Notes: generated by a model from the letters alone, not told the origin. A stretch of 64,000 nt of DNA from Diadophis punctatus similis (GCA_023053685.1 JALIGW010000001.1:66593740-66657739); one strand, 5' to 3'; positions 21,638 through 32,838 are shown, counted from the stretch's first letter. Made by a program: numbers and translations.

Positions 21638-22965
21638 TTCGGTTTCAGAAAAAAAATATCCTGCAATCTATAACTACTACACTGCAAAAACATATGGACC
21701 TCAAAACTTGACCAGGGCAAAACAATAGACGCAATTTACATAGACTTCTGTAAAGCCTTCGACTCAGTGGTTCACTGATAAACTACTTCTGAAACTGAAA
21801 TCCTACGGCATCTCTGGACTCCTTCATGACTGGATAACTGCGTTCCTGTCAAACAGACAACAAGTGGTCAAAATAGGGAGTGCCCTATCAAATCCCGTAC
21901 CTGTTAACAGCGGTGTTCCCCACGGCAGCATACTAGGACCAACACTCTTTATACTTTATATAAATGACCTTTGCGATCACATTACAAGCGACTGCGTTCT
22001 CTTCGCCGATGATGTAAAACTCTTCAACACCACTGACAACACTACTATCCTCCAAAAAGACCTAGACTTTGTGTCAGAATGGTCAAACATCTGGCAACTC
22101 CAAATCTCAACCAACAAATGCTCTGTCCTACACATTGGCAAAAAAAACCAGAACACCAAATACAAGCTGAACAGACAAGACCTTGCAAACGACCCTCACC
22201 CTGTCAAAGACCTTGGAATACTCATATCAAATGACCTAAGTGCCAAAGCCCACTGCAACAACATCGCCAAAAAGGCTTCAAGAACTGTTAACCTAATCTT
22301 ACATAGCTTCTTCTCCGGTAATATCACACTACTAACCAGTGCATACAAAACATTCGCCAGACCAATCCTTGAATACAGCTCATCTGTCTGGAACCCACAC
22401 TGCATATCGGACATAAATACATTAGAAAGTGTCCAGAGATACTTTACAAGAAGAGTCCTCCACTCCTCTACTCGCAACAGAATACCTTACGCAACCAGAC
22501 TTGAAATCCTGGGCTTAGAAAGCTTAGAACTATGTCACCTTTGGCATGACCTAAACATAGCTCATAAAATTATCTGCTACAACGTCCTTCCTGTTAACGA
22601 CTACTTCAGCTTCAACCACAACAATACACGAGCACACAACAGATACAAACTCAAAGTGAACCACTCCAAACTTGACTGTAGAAAATACGACTTTAGCAAC
22701 AGAGTGGTAAATGCCTGGAACTCACTACCTGACTCTGTGGTTTCGTCACCAAACCCCCAAAACTTTACCCTTAGACTGTCCACTGTTGACCTCACCCGAT
22801 TCCTAAGAGGTCAGTAAGGGGCATGCATAAGTGCACCAGCGTGCCTATCGTCCCTGTCCTAATGTTCCCTCTTATAAGTACCCATCTTATGTATATAAAC
22901 AATGTTATATCTATGTATATTACCAACATGTACTTGACAAAAATAAATAAGTAAATAAATAAATA
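21638..22965 (+). mobile_element. L3-like CR1-clade LINE with reverse-transcriptase ORF
   Basis: A non-LTR retrotransposon, 5'-truncated, encoding about the C-terminal two thirds of a reverse transcriptase. Motifs in order are QFGFRK, AIYIDFCKAFDSVVH (block A), NSGVPHGSILGPTLFILYIND (split here as SGVPHGS and GPTLF), the catalytic LFADDVKLF, then SVWNPHCISDI and NAWNSLPDSVVSSPN. One extra base near 21775 breaks the frame just after the DSVVH block. After it the frame is open for 317 codons from 21864 to a stop at 22817. The 3' UTR carries aaggggcatgcataagtgc and ends in (aaataa)n. It sits inside an old L2. Replication in cis is by target-primed reverse transcription; this copy is defective. 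Confidence 0.9.
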
Positions 22966-23425
22966 AAGTGCTGGCTACTACCTTTAAAGCCATGAATGAT
23001 ATGAAGCTCAGTTATTTGAGGAACCTAACCTCATGTCATACATGCTTTTCCTGAGAACATTTACCTATCCGAAAGATTAGATAGAATGGACTTGCTGGAT
23101 GTCTTCTATATTAAAATGATGTTCTGATGGGATCTAGGAATGATTCTTTTCTATAGCTGCACCAACTCTATGGAACACATATCCTTCCATATGAGATGTA
23201 GAAGGATTTGCCTTCCAGAAGCTGTTAAAACCTGGCTCTTCCCTCAGGCATTGAGCCATAATGGGTGGGTGACTCCAGCATTTTTTTTTAAAAAAAGACA
23301 GAGTTATGGTGCTGGTGGTGTGTTAATCTTGTGTTTTTATTTTTTGTGTGTCTGCTGCCACCCAGGCTTGTTTTATATAATATGGGTGGCCATATATATT
23401 TTTCTAATAAGAATAAATAAATACT
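22966..23425 (+). mobile_element. Old L2-like LINE, right part and 3' end
   Basis: Continues the fragment at 21480. The block LPEAVKTWLFPQAL near 23214-23255 matches the L2 ending FRKAVKTWLFLQA. It closes with gggtggccatatatatt and an (aataaa) tail, the counterpart of the L2 3' end. It is degenerate, with stops and indels. Confidence 0.65.
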
Positions 23426-24381
23426 ATGTCATATTCTTTGACTTTATTCCAGAATTTTCTATAAAGGAGAGGTTGAAGGTGTTCATGGCTGGTTTAACAG
23501 TAGTAAAGAAGGAAATAGCAAACTATTCCACTAGTATAAAATTATTACCATCTGGATTTATTATCCAGACAATCTCCGTTTGATTGTGCTGAATAATGTA
23601 CATTTGGTAAACATTGCACATGGACAGTATTATTAATATTGCAAACTTTGTAAGAAAGTGAGGTCATAAGTATAAGATTAGACTAGCAGAAGAGAGGGCA
23701 GAATTCCAGCAGATAGCACGAAGAACTTGCAGGGCTGAAAGCTTTGAAGGTCAGCTCCCACATGGGCAAAAGTTAATGCTGTCACTTGATGGAGTCTGTC
23801 CAGCAATTTACAAAAGTCACTCTCTTACATTTTGGCTTTCACCCAACAACTGAACAGCACAACCACAGACAGGATATTCCTATTCTTGGCTGAGGAATGG
23901 TTTGCCTTTCTAGCTAAAGTGGAGACCTTGCTTGCAGTTGCAATATACACATGCGAAGTAATCTGCAAACTTGCTTCCATTTGCAATCTAGGCAAATGTT
24001 GACTGATATTAACAGTGTGCACCCACCATGCTCAGTTGAAACAAATTGCACACCATGCTGACTGGCAATTTTGGAAACTGTGGCTGTGAATCATCTGAAG
24101 AGCACTAGTTTGGAAAAGGTTACTGTACCTTAAGAACGAGTGCTGGTTTCTAGGCATTTTAGTGCCCATTGGGATCTGGTACTTATTGCCCTAATTTGTT
24201 AGAAGCCCCTGGTAAGGTTGACTAAAACCTTCTCAGTTTTGGAGTGCTTTGAGATTGAAATAGGAGGTTGATTTGGCCATAGTAGAAAGGTTCCAAGGTT
24301 GGTAGGACCATTCTGAAAACGTTTCAGGCTTGAAGCCAATATTTTATACTTGAAAGGAGACTTTTTTGTTGTTGCTGCTGC
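23426..24381. other. Intergenic, nothing assignable
   Basis: No recognised exon or repeat. A (gct)n run at 24374-24384 precedes the next transposon. Confidence 0.4.
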
Positions 24382-24389
24382 TGCTAAGA

Positions 24390-24873
24390 TAAGGTGACCA
24401 GACGTCCTGCTTTTGGCGGGACAGTCCCGCTTTTTAATAATTTGTCCCGCGTCCCGCGGCGTTTCAAAAAAGTCCCGCCAAGCAAGTGCGGTGCGGAAGC
24501 CGCTGGTGGCCGGGTGGGCGGCAGTCCCCCGGGCGGGTATAGGGCCAGGCCTGCGCTTGGAAGAGGCTGCCGCTCTCGCTGCCCGCTTTCTTCCTTCTCC
24601 CGCCACGAAACAAAAGTGAACTGCTTCGGGAAGGCAGGCGGAGTCTGCAGCCAGGCAGGGAGCGAGAGCGGCGGTAAGGGCTGCAATGAGGGGGGGGGTG
24701 TTTGGGGGGGGTGCACAAAGCTGCAGCAAAGCAATCCTGGATTTGTGTCTCCACCTTTATTCACGTGGATGGGCTGCAGGATAAGCGAGACGGACCCCTC
24801 CCGTCTTGCTCCCCTAGACACCCCCCCCGTCAATGGTGTCCCGCTTTACAAATATTAAAATCTGGTCACCTTA
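24390..24873. mobile_element. hAT-type element with TAAGGTGACCAGAC ends and CpG-rich core
   Basis: Ends taaggtgaccagacgtcc and aatctggtcacctta. The exact 8-bp duplication tgctaaga lies at 24382-24389 and 24874-24881. The core (about 24480-24680) is strongly CpG-rich, unlike the flanks. It contains a GC-rich, exon-like stretch followed by a splice-donor-like gcggcggtaaggg at about 24668-24680. Long open frames here are due to GC bias. It may carry a captured promoter/first exon. Confidence 0.82.
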
Positions 24874-24881
24874 TGCTAAGA

Positions 24882-25590
24882 ACATATGCAATAAGACCAG
24901 AATGGTTGTTTCAACCTGTTGTTTCACCAGGGATCTTTTTGACAAGATTCCCGGCTTTTGTCCTCTCTGCTTACAGATCTGCTTCATCTTTTGGCTATGG
25001 AAGCTTCAGCATAGTCTCACAGAAGTTATCACTAAGCTGGGTGCTAAAAAGTTTTTAAAAAGGGGGGGGGTTTAGGAGAAATAATTTTCACATTTTGGGA
25101 TTGTTTGAGTGCAGACTCCATACCTGAAGAGAGGACACAGACAGGAAAAGGTTCTTTTTAAAAATAGCACAAGGAAATACTCATGAAATGCTGTAACCTC
25201 TACTCTTCCATTGGAATAGTGATGGCTTAGAGGAAGCAGGCATAATAAATAAACAAATAAATATTGTTTTTGTAATGAAGTAAAGGTGCATAAACACATG
25301 CTTTTTTCCGCTCTCCCAAAATAAATTGACATCATCCATTTGTTTATTGGCTAAATTTCACATCATAAATCACAACCTTCCTGTCTTAGTGTTGCTCCGG
25401 GAGATCTCAGAGTCTTCTTCTACCAATTCCTTGCCTCTGTTAACCTTCCCTGCTTTGCCACTGAAAGTAATGAAAATAAAAACATTAAAGTGTCAAACTA
25501 CTTCTAGATTAGTCCTTGAAGTCACCAGAAGTCAAGCTGAAAAAAATATGACTGGCAATGGACTGTGGTTTTTTTTGACTCTCTTAAATA
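24882..25590. other. Intergenic, nothing assignable
   Basis: No recognised gene or repeat. A 92-codon + frame at 25326-25604 has no family match. Confidence 0.4.
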
Positions 25591-25598
25591 GGCTAGAT

Positions 25599-25997
25599 CC
25601 GTGATGGCGAACCTATGGCACGCGTGCCGGAAGTGGCATGCAGAGCCATCTCTCCAGGCACGTGAGCTGTCATCCGTTGCTCCTCCAGTTGGTCTTCACG
25701 TGTGCGGGAGTGCCGGAAACTGGAAGAGCAGCCGCCCAGTGCGTATGCGCGCACTGGGAAGATGCTCTTCCGGTTTCTGGTGCGCGCATGCACACCAGCC
25801 ACCTGGTCTTCTGATGTCTGGCATGCATGTGCGCATGAAGACCAGGTGGCTGATGCACATGCCCATGCTGGAAACCAGAATATCATTTTCCCGGTGCATG
25901 CATGCGCACTGGCCACTGGTCTTCTGGTTTCCGGCACGCGCATGTGCATGCATGCTCCCATTTCGGCACTCGGTGCCGAAAAGGTTCACCAACACTG
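25599..25997 (+). mobile_element. hAT-type MITE, CAGTGATGGCGAACC family, copy 2
   Basis: Starts ccgtgatggcgaacctatgg (one change from copy 1) and ends gaaaaggttcaccaacactg. The exact duplication ggctagat lies at 25591-25598 and 25998-26005. The interior holds repeated accaggtggct/gccacctggtct inverted words and gcgcgcatgcac stretches. Confidence 0.88.
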
Positions 25998-26005
25998 GGC
26001 TAGAT

Positions 26006-26588
26006 GGAAGAAAGGTTGAAGTTCTTGCATAAAATAGTGGAATCAGAATGAGAGATTCAGGCAAGTAGCTTAGGACTGGCAGGCAGTGGCGATCGCCAGA
26101 TATGGGAGCTCTGTGGATATATTCTGAAAAAGAGTTCTTTCTATGTGTTTGCATGCCTTGGGGATGTGCCCCAGGATTGTGCCTTAGGCCGTGGCTAGCC
26201 ACACATTAGTAGGCCCAATAGTGTTGGTCAAAAAGTTTGGGACATCTCTATTCTTAGCACCATATGATGGTGTTGGGGGGACATGGGAACTCTAACACAC
26301 AGGGATAGAATTGGGGAAAATGAAAGCAGTAAGAAAGTTTGAGTATGACATGAAATGTTCACTCCATTGCGCTAGTTGGTTAAAAAGAAATGACCCAACA
26401 AAAGTTATATCCGTCCTTGTAGAATCAGATTAAGGGTAGCAAAAAATCCACTACTCCCTTTTTTCATTTACCGGTACACTGATTTTTGCCTTGTCACACC
26501 ACTAAGAAAATGCTAACATCTTAGAGACCCCAAAATGAGAACCCAGTCCAGTTTTAAAACCTGTGCTGCTTTCTAAACACTCATATCC
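26006..26588. other. Intergenic, nothing assignable
   Basis: No recognised gene or repeat. Confidence 0.4.
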
Positions 26589-26819
26589 TAAGGTGACCAG
26601 ACGTCCCGATTTTGGTGGGACAGACCCGCTTTTTAATCATTTGTCCCGCGTCCCGCCCGCCCTCTTAAAAAGTCCCGATTTTTTAAAACAATGCCCGACT
26701 AGGGCATTCTTTCAAAAAATCGGCCTACAGGCACTCGAGGACGGCCAGGTTGGGCCCAGCCGCAGGGGCAGCAGCAGCAGCAGCAGGCCCTCTCAAAATC
26801 GGGACATCTGGTCACCTTA
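26589..26819. mobile_element. TIR element with TAAGGTGACCAGAC ends, short copy
   Basis: Ends taaggtgaccagacgtccc and gggacatctggtcacctta. It shares gggacag-cccgctttttaat and tttgtcccgcgtcccgc with the element at 24390. No clear 8-bp duplication is visible. The CpG-rich block at 26830 starts directly after its right end. Confidence 0.78.
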
Positions 26820-26829
26820 AAACACCCAC

Positions 26830-27180
26830 CCATGCCTTTCTCTCTGCAATGCGGGCGCGGAGAGATGACGTCGCTGCTGTCGGCGCCCCACGCTGATTGG
26901 CTGTTGAAGAGTGAGCTGCAGCGGCGACAGCAGCACAGCAGCAAGCCGGGAGCGCTCGCCTGGAATTGGAATCAGCGAGCAGCTGGGCATCGGGGCTCTT
27001 CCCCCGCCTTCTCCATCCTCCAGGGTCGCCACTGCGGGGGTTCCGTCTCTCCGGTGGTGCCTGCGTTGGAAGGGAAGGGGGGGAAAGAAAGGCAGCCTGC
27101 GGGGCTTGGCACGGCTGGGAGTTGCGAGGCGGCGTAGCAACCGGGCTGTTCCTCCGGGTGTGCTAAAGTGCTTGAGTTTT
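26830..27180. promoter_or_regulatory. CpG-rich, promoter-like island
   Basis: A GC-rich stretch with many CpG dinucleotides inside an AT-rich region. Visible promoter-type motifs are gatgacgtcgctg (CRE-like, about 26864-26876) and ctgattggctg (inverted CCAAT, about 26893-26903). No ATG-started exon with a supported donor could be chosen on either strand. The open frames on both strands are by-products of GC bias. It could be the promoter of a host gene or lncRNA, or transposon-carried sequence. Confidence 0.5.
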
Positions 27181-27877
27181 TTCTCTCTCACACACACATG
27201 CACAACCTTCCAACGACCGGGAAGTCGTGCTGGGAGATCCAGTTTCCCAGTTGGGTCTTATTTTCGGCAAAACAGGGTAGATGTCATTTCATTTTGAAAT
27301 ATGCATGTGCTAAAACTGCGATATGTTTTGACCTAAAAAAAAAAGGTATACACACATGCACGCACGCATTAAACAAAGACAAAGGTTTCTTTAAGAAATT
27401 TTCTAAATTGATTTCTTTGAAGCCAGTTAAGCTTTTGGCGATAAGCTAGGTAAGGACTGTTGCTTTCATGTTTGTTCGATTTTGAAAATACTCCATATGG
27501 TTTATGCTTAACAATCTTTATTGTGCCTTGATATTTCCAAAACTAGACCGAGGAACATTATCTTCCTTTCACTGAGAAAGCAAAGCTATCTTGTGAAACC
27601 TTTGAAATGTGCATGCATTTGTTTTTGCTCCAAAAAGTAACTTAGCTTTTTTTTTTTTAAAAAAAAAAGCAGACTTGCAAACTTGTTGATAAATCAAAGC
27701 AAAGAACAGAAGTGGGCAAGCTTCACTCGGTAGATTGACTGTGACCACAACTCTACATTTTATGGCTGCTACAACTCCCAGAATATTACTATCAATATTG
27801 ACTAGCAAGCATCCAAACAATAGAGGCATTTGCACCAATTTGTAGAAAACCAAAGAAAGATGACTTCTGAAACATAA
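27181..27877. other. Intergenic, nothing assignable
   Basis: Starts with a short CA-rich run. The rest is AT-rich and unique-looking, with opposed T and A runs at 27648-27669. Confidence 0.4.
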
Positions 27878-27950
27878 CAGATTAACAGAGTTGAAAGGCA
27901 CCTTGCAGGTCATCTAGTCCAACCCCCTGCCCAAGCAGGAGACCCTATAT
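27878..27950 (-). mobile_element. CR1 LINE 3' end remnant (antisense)
   Basis: Reads gagttgaaaggcaccttg and ctagtccaaccccctgccc, the reverse complement of the CR1 3' terminus. Only about 70 bp are recognisable. Confidence 0.75.
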
Positions 27951-28281
27951 CTGCCTCTACCTAGGATCGAACTCACAACCTCCTGAAATAGACCTGGGAC
28001 TCTCAGGCAGTTCATATCTACAACTTAACTTGGATTAACCCAGATTAGCTTCTGAGTAAACCAGCGTCATCTGGATGCTTCTGCTAGTCAAGTCAGTCCT
28101 ATATACACATACTTGAGCTGTGATGTGTAAAATCAGACACTTGCAGGACCAGGACCTGGACAACAAACTAGTGAAGGAGTCGGAGGTAGATGATACAGGA
28201 CACACAAAACTCTCTACTTATCACACCTTTGAGGTATGCCAGGTCTTCGAACCGACAACATAAGGACTATTTGAACTTCAT
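27951..28281. other. Intergenic, nothing assignable
   Basis: Between a CR1 remnant and a SINE. Nothing recognised. Confidence 0.35.
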
Positions 28282-28536
28282 TGCAATAGCAATAGCAATA
28301 GCACTTAGACTTACATACCGCTTCACAGTGCTTTACAGCCCTCTCTAAGTAGTTTACAGAGTCAGCATATTGCCCCCAACAATCTAGGTCCTCATTTTAC
28401 TGACGTTGGAAGGATGGAAGGCTGAGTCCACCTTGAGCCTGGTGAGATTCAATCTGCCAAATTGCAGTCAGCTGGTAGTCAGCAGAAGTAGCCTGCAGTA
28501 CTGCACTCTAACCACTGCGCCACCACAGCTCTTAGT
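28282..28536 (-). mobile_element. tRNA-derived SINE (Sauria-SINE-like, antisense)
   Basis: Reverse complement of the SINE at 5226. It starts with the (gcaatag)n tail, then cttacataccgcttcac, ggtcctcattttactga and tccatcc-type blocks, and ends at the tRNA-like head (cactgcgccacc). A and B boxes are recognisable. Confidence 0.82.
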
Positions 28537-28737
28537 ATATAAGTCTGCCAGAATTTTCCTCTTATGCTAAAAGAATCAAGGTGGGGTTACTTTGAGTAAA
28601 GCATTTTTGTTTCCTAGGTCTAGGTAGAGATGCTATCTAACTGTGAGAAATGAAGACAAGCCTATGGAAAAAGCAAGTGAGGCTATTTGTCTGAAAATTT
28701 AATTAATTTAATTTAATTGTTTAATTTAATTTATTAT

Positions 28738-29460
28738 TAGAGTTGGAAGGGACCTTGTAGGTCATCTAGTCGAACCCCCTGCTCAAGCAGGAGTTCCTAC
28801 ACCATTTGAGACAGATGGCAGTCGAGTCTCCCCTTGAAGGTCGCAAGTGTTGGGGCTCTCACAACCTCCGCTGGCAAGCTGTTCCACTGGTTGATCGCTC
28901 TCACCGTCAGAAAGTTTCTTCTCACTTCCAGGTTGAATCTCTCCTTGGTCAGCTTCCATCCATTATTCCTTGTTTGGCTTTCTGGTGCCATAGAGAACAG
29001 CCTGACCCCCTCCTCTCTGTGGCATCCCCTCAAGTATTGGAACACTGCTATCATGTCACCCCTGGTCCTTCTCTTCGCCAGACTGGCCAAGCTCAGTTCC
29101 TGCAACCGCTCTTTGTATGTTTTATTTTCCAGACCCTTTATCATCCTGGTTGCTCTCTTCTGCACTTTCTCTAGGGTTTCAATGTCTTTTTTGTAGTGTG
29201 GTGACCAAAACTGGATGCAGTACTCTAGGTGTGGTCTGACCAAGGCTTTATAGAGTGGTACTAGTACCTCTCTGGTCCTTGATTGTATCCCTCTATTTAT
29301 GCAGCTCAGGACTGCGTTGGCCTTTTTGGCTGCTGCTGCACACTGCTGGCTCATATTTAGTTGGCTGTCTACCAAGACTCCAAGATCCCTCTCGCAATCG
29401 CTGCTATTGAGTGTGGTTTCACCCAGTTTGTATGTGTATTTTTGATTCTTCTTACCTAGG
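28738..29460 (-). mobile_element. CR1 LINE 3' fragment (antisense), longest copy
   Basis: On the - strand an open frame encodes the end of the CR1 reverse-transcriptase ORF without a stop. Blocks are YKLGETTLNSSDCERDLGVL, LYKALVRPHLEYC, KVQKRATRMI and RNNGWKLTKERFNLEVRRNF. It terminates near 28797, followed by the CR1 3' end gagttggaagggacc. It faces the + strand copy at 29652. Confidence 0.9.
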
Positions 29461-29462
29461 TA

Positions 29463-29651
29463 AGACTGAGAGCAAGCTGACTTGCAGCTGTAAAGCAAAT
29501 TCCTGAGTACATGCACTCAGAAGCACATGTCCTGTAATTAATCATGAATATTTTTCATGGTTCTAATAATTATTTCTGAGAAGACCGGAGTACACTGAAG
29601 GCCTCCGAGGCACTGTACTGTATGCTTATCTTTCAGCGAAAGATAACTCAA
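29463..29651. other. Spacer between inverted CR1 copies
   Basis: About 190 bp of unique-looking sequence between two oppositely oriented CR1 copies. It contains no recognised feature. Confidence 0.5.
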
Positions 29652-30116
29652 TAGCAAACTCAAACTGGGCAAAACCACACTCAATAGGAGCGATTGCAAG
29701 AGGGATCTCGGAGTCTTGGTAGACAGCCAACTAAATATGAGCCAGCAGGAACTGAGCTTGGACAGTCTGGCGAAGAGAAGGACCAGGGGTGACATGATAG
29801 CAGTGTTCCAATACTTGAGGGGATGCCACAGAGAGGGGGGGGGTCAGGCTGTTCTCTATGGCACCAGAAAGCCAAACAAGGAATAATGGATGGAAGCTGA
29901 CCAAGGAGAGATTCAACCTGGAAGTGAGGAGAAACTTTCTGACGGTGAGAGCGATCAACCAGTGGAACAGCTTGCCAGCGGAGGTTGTGGGAGCCCCAAC
30001 ACTTGCGACCTTCAAGGGGAGACTGGACTGCCATCTGTCTCAAATGGTGTAGGAACTCCTGCTTGAGCAGAGGGTTGGACTAGATGACCTACAAGGTCCC
30101 TTCCAACTCTAATAAT
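29652..30116 (+). mobile_element. CR1 LINE 3' fragment with internal deletion
   Basis: A near-identical inverse of the copy at 28738. It lacks about 240 bp: gccagcag is joined directly to gaactgagcttgg, with a shared cag at the junction. The frame after the deletion reads NNGWKLTKERFNLEVRRNF and AINQWNSLPAEVV. It ends ttccaactctaataataaat. Confidence 0.88.
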
Positions 30117-30175
30117 AAATCTAAAATCTAAAGCCTATTGCAAAGGAAAATGAGGATATTTGTACAACAGTAACT

Positions 30176-32231
30176 TTGCATAGTCTGCATCTCACTATTT
30201 CTTATTTAGTGGCGATAAGGGCGGCAAAACGATCCCATTTTTCCGCTCTTATTGCGTCCGCAGATTCTCGCCCAGCCGCCTTGTTTAGGGTGACTCGCTC
30301 CCTCCTTGCTAAAGGGGGGAGCGAGGAACACTTGCAAGGTAGAGCTGAGGAATTTGCAGAGTTTCTGTCGGATAAAGTCGCTCGGATCCGGTCGAACCTG
30401 GACTCTGGCTGGGCAGAGTCCATGGAGTTGACTGGGGCAAGTCTTAGTCCACCGTTGTGGGAGGAGTTTGGGCCTGTTTCTCCTGATGATGTGGACAGAG
30501 CCGTGGGGGCGATGGGGGCCTCCACCTGTTTATTGGACCCGTGCCCCTCCTGGTTGGTCTCGGCCAGCAGGGAGGTGACACGCGGCTGGATCCGGGCGGT
30601 GGTCATCGCTTCTTTGGGGGAGGGATCCGTACCGCAGTCGTTAAAAACTGCGATGGTGAGACCCCTCCTGAAGAAGCCTTCCCTGGATCCAGCTGATTTG
30701 AAGAACTATCGTCCGGTCTCCAACTTACCTTTTTTAGGGAAAGTTGTGGAGAAGGTGGTGGCTACTCAACTTCTGCGACTTCTGGATGAAACAGAGCATC
30801 TAGATGCCTATCAGTCGGGTTTCAGGCGTGGGTACAGTACAGAAACTGCCTTGGTCGCTCTGATAGATGATCTCTGGCGGGCCCGGGATGGGGGAAACTC
30901 CTCTATCCTGGTGCTACTTGACCTCTCAGCGGCTTTCGATACCATCGACCATGGTATCCTTCTGCATCGTCTCGGTGAGTTGGGAGTGGGAGGCACCGTT
31001 TTACGGTGGTTCTCCTCTTATCTCGCCGATAGGATGCAGTCGGTGTTAACAGGAGGGCAGAGATCCTCCCCTAGGCCCCTGTTATGCGGGGTGCCTCAGG
31101 GGTCGGTTCTCTCGCCCATCCTATTTAACATTTACATGAAACCGCTGGGTGAGATCATCCGCAGACATGGGGTGCGTTACCACCAGTACGCTGATGACAC
31201 CCAGCTGTACATCACCACCCCGTCTGACTTCAGTGTGGCAGTTGATGTAATGTGCCGGTGCCTGGACGACGTTAGGATCTGGATGGGGAGGAACAGACTC
31301 AGACTCAACCCCGACAAGACTGAGTGGCTTTGGGTATTGCCTCCTAAGGACTACGACAACTGTCCCTCCTTGGTTTTAGAGGGAACGAAACTGATTCCCT
31401 CGGACCAGGTCCGCAACTTGGGGGTCCTCCTAGATCCACAGCTAAAATTGGAGCATCATCTTACTGCTGTGGCTAGGGGGGCCTTTGCACAGGTTCGCCT
31501 TGTGCACCAGTTGCGGCCATACTTGGAGAAGGAGGCTCTACTCACGGTCACTCACGCCCTTGTCACCTCCCGTTTGGACTACTGCAATGCGCTCTACATG
31601 GGGCTACCCTTGAAGAGTATCCGGAGACTCCAACTGGTACAAAATGCGGCTGCGCGTGCTGTGGTGGGTGTACCAAGGTACACCCACGTGACACCTTTAC
31701 TCCGCCAGCTGCATTGGTTACCCATTTGTCTCCGGGTCCAATTCAAGGTGTTGATCACCATCTTTAAAGCCCTTCATGGCTTAGGGCCGGGTTATCTCCG
31801 GGACCGCATTCTGCCTCATACTTCCCTTCGACCGGTTAGGGCCCACAGAGTTGGCCTCCTCCAGGTCCCATCGGCTAAGCAATGCCGGCTGGCAGGTCCT
31901 AGGGGGAGGGCCTTCTCTGTGGCAGGCCCCGCGCTCTGGAACCAACTTCCTCCAGAGACCCGAACCATCCCCACCCTGCTGGCCTTCCGAAAAGCCGTTA
32001 AGACGTGGCTTTTCCTGCAGGCAGGGGGCAGAGCTTAACTCCAACTGAACTCTCCCCCGGGTATGCTTGGTTGTTGCATGGTTGTTTTTATATTACATTT
32101 TTAATTTTTATATTATGTTTTTAAATTTTGTTTATTGGTTTCTTGTATTTTCCTATGCTGTACGCCGCCCTGAGTCCTTCGGGAGTTGGGCGGCATATAA
32201 GAAAGCCAAATAAATAAATAAATAAATAAAT
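30176..32231 (+). mobile_element. L2-clade LINE with intact 620-codon reverse-transcriptase ORF
   Basis: A non-LTR retrotransposon, truncated at its 5' end so that the endonuclease is missing. The frame from 30176 to 32038 is uninterrupted. Motifs in order, with approximate residues, are LKNYRPVSNLPFLGKVVEKV (about 180), QSGFRRGYSTE (about 215), VLLDLSAAFDTIDH (about 250), GVPQGSVLSPILF (about 310), catalytic YADDTQLY (341), and the C-terminal blocks SRLDYCNALY, QLHWLPICLRVQFKVL and FRKAVKTWLFLQ. The 3' UTR ends tacgccgccctgagtcc, then gggcggcatataagaaag and (aaat)n. The intact frame points to a recent insertion. The copy cannot move alone because the ORF start and endonuclease are absent. 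Fragments of the same 3' end occur at 7170, 33001, 51611 and 55002. Confidence 0.93.
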
Positions 32232-32838
32232 TTTAGGCATACTGGGCAACTATTTTCTACTTCTTTGCTAATTTGGTAGCAGCCTGCCTTACCCGTAATC
32301 TTCCATCAGAATGTTTTATTTACTAAATTATTTACAGGTGGGGTTTTTTTTAAGGAAAAAACATTTAAGGAAGCAGACTTATCGGCCCCAGGAGGGTACA
32401 CTAGGGAACGTAAGATATGTTGAACATTGGATTTCCCCCCTGCCTCCCTGCTTCCTTTTAGCCTTGCTCTTTTGAAGTCAGGAATTCTTGACCTCAGAAG
32501 TCAAAAAGGAGAGCTGGGGTGGGTCACCGATCCACAGGATTCCAAACTTCCTGGGCGCTCTGTTAAAATTTAGATGGGAACTCTAGGAAGGTCCCTCCCC
32601 CATCTGCTTAAGAAGTGTAAACAAACAAGGACGAACAAGGAACACTACCCTTATTTTTCCATTGTTTTGCATTGCTGGCTAAGTGTTTGGAATCTTTAGC
32701 ATAATCCACAGCTGAGGCATTCTGATCAGACTGGATACTCATCTGGTTGGGTTTACTACAATGGCAGTTGCAGCTGAAACCTATGCAATATCTGCTAAGT
32801 GAACATGGGAATACAAGGACATAATCCAGAACCAAGAA
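32232..32838. other. Intergenic, nothing assignable
   Basis: No recognised gene or repeat. Confidence 0.4.

Noticed and set aside
24199..24858. ORFs up to 176 codons in the GC-rich element
   Set aside because: Open on both strands in several frames because of GC bias; no domain visible.
30202..30606. Antisense 134-codon ORF
   Set aside because: Shadow of the L2 reverse-transcriptase frame on the other strand.
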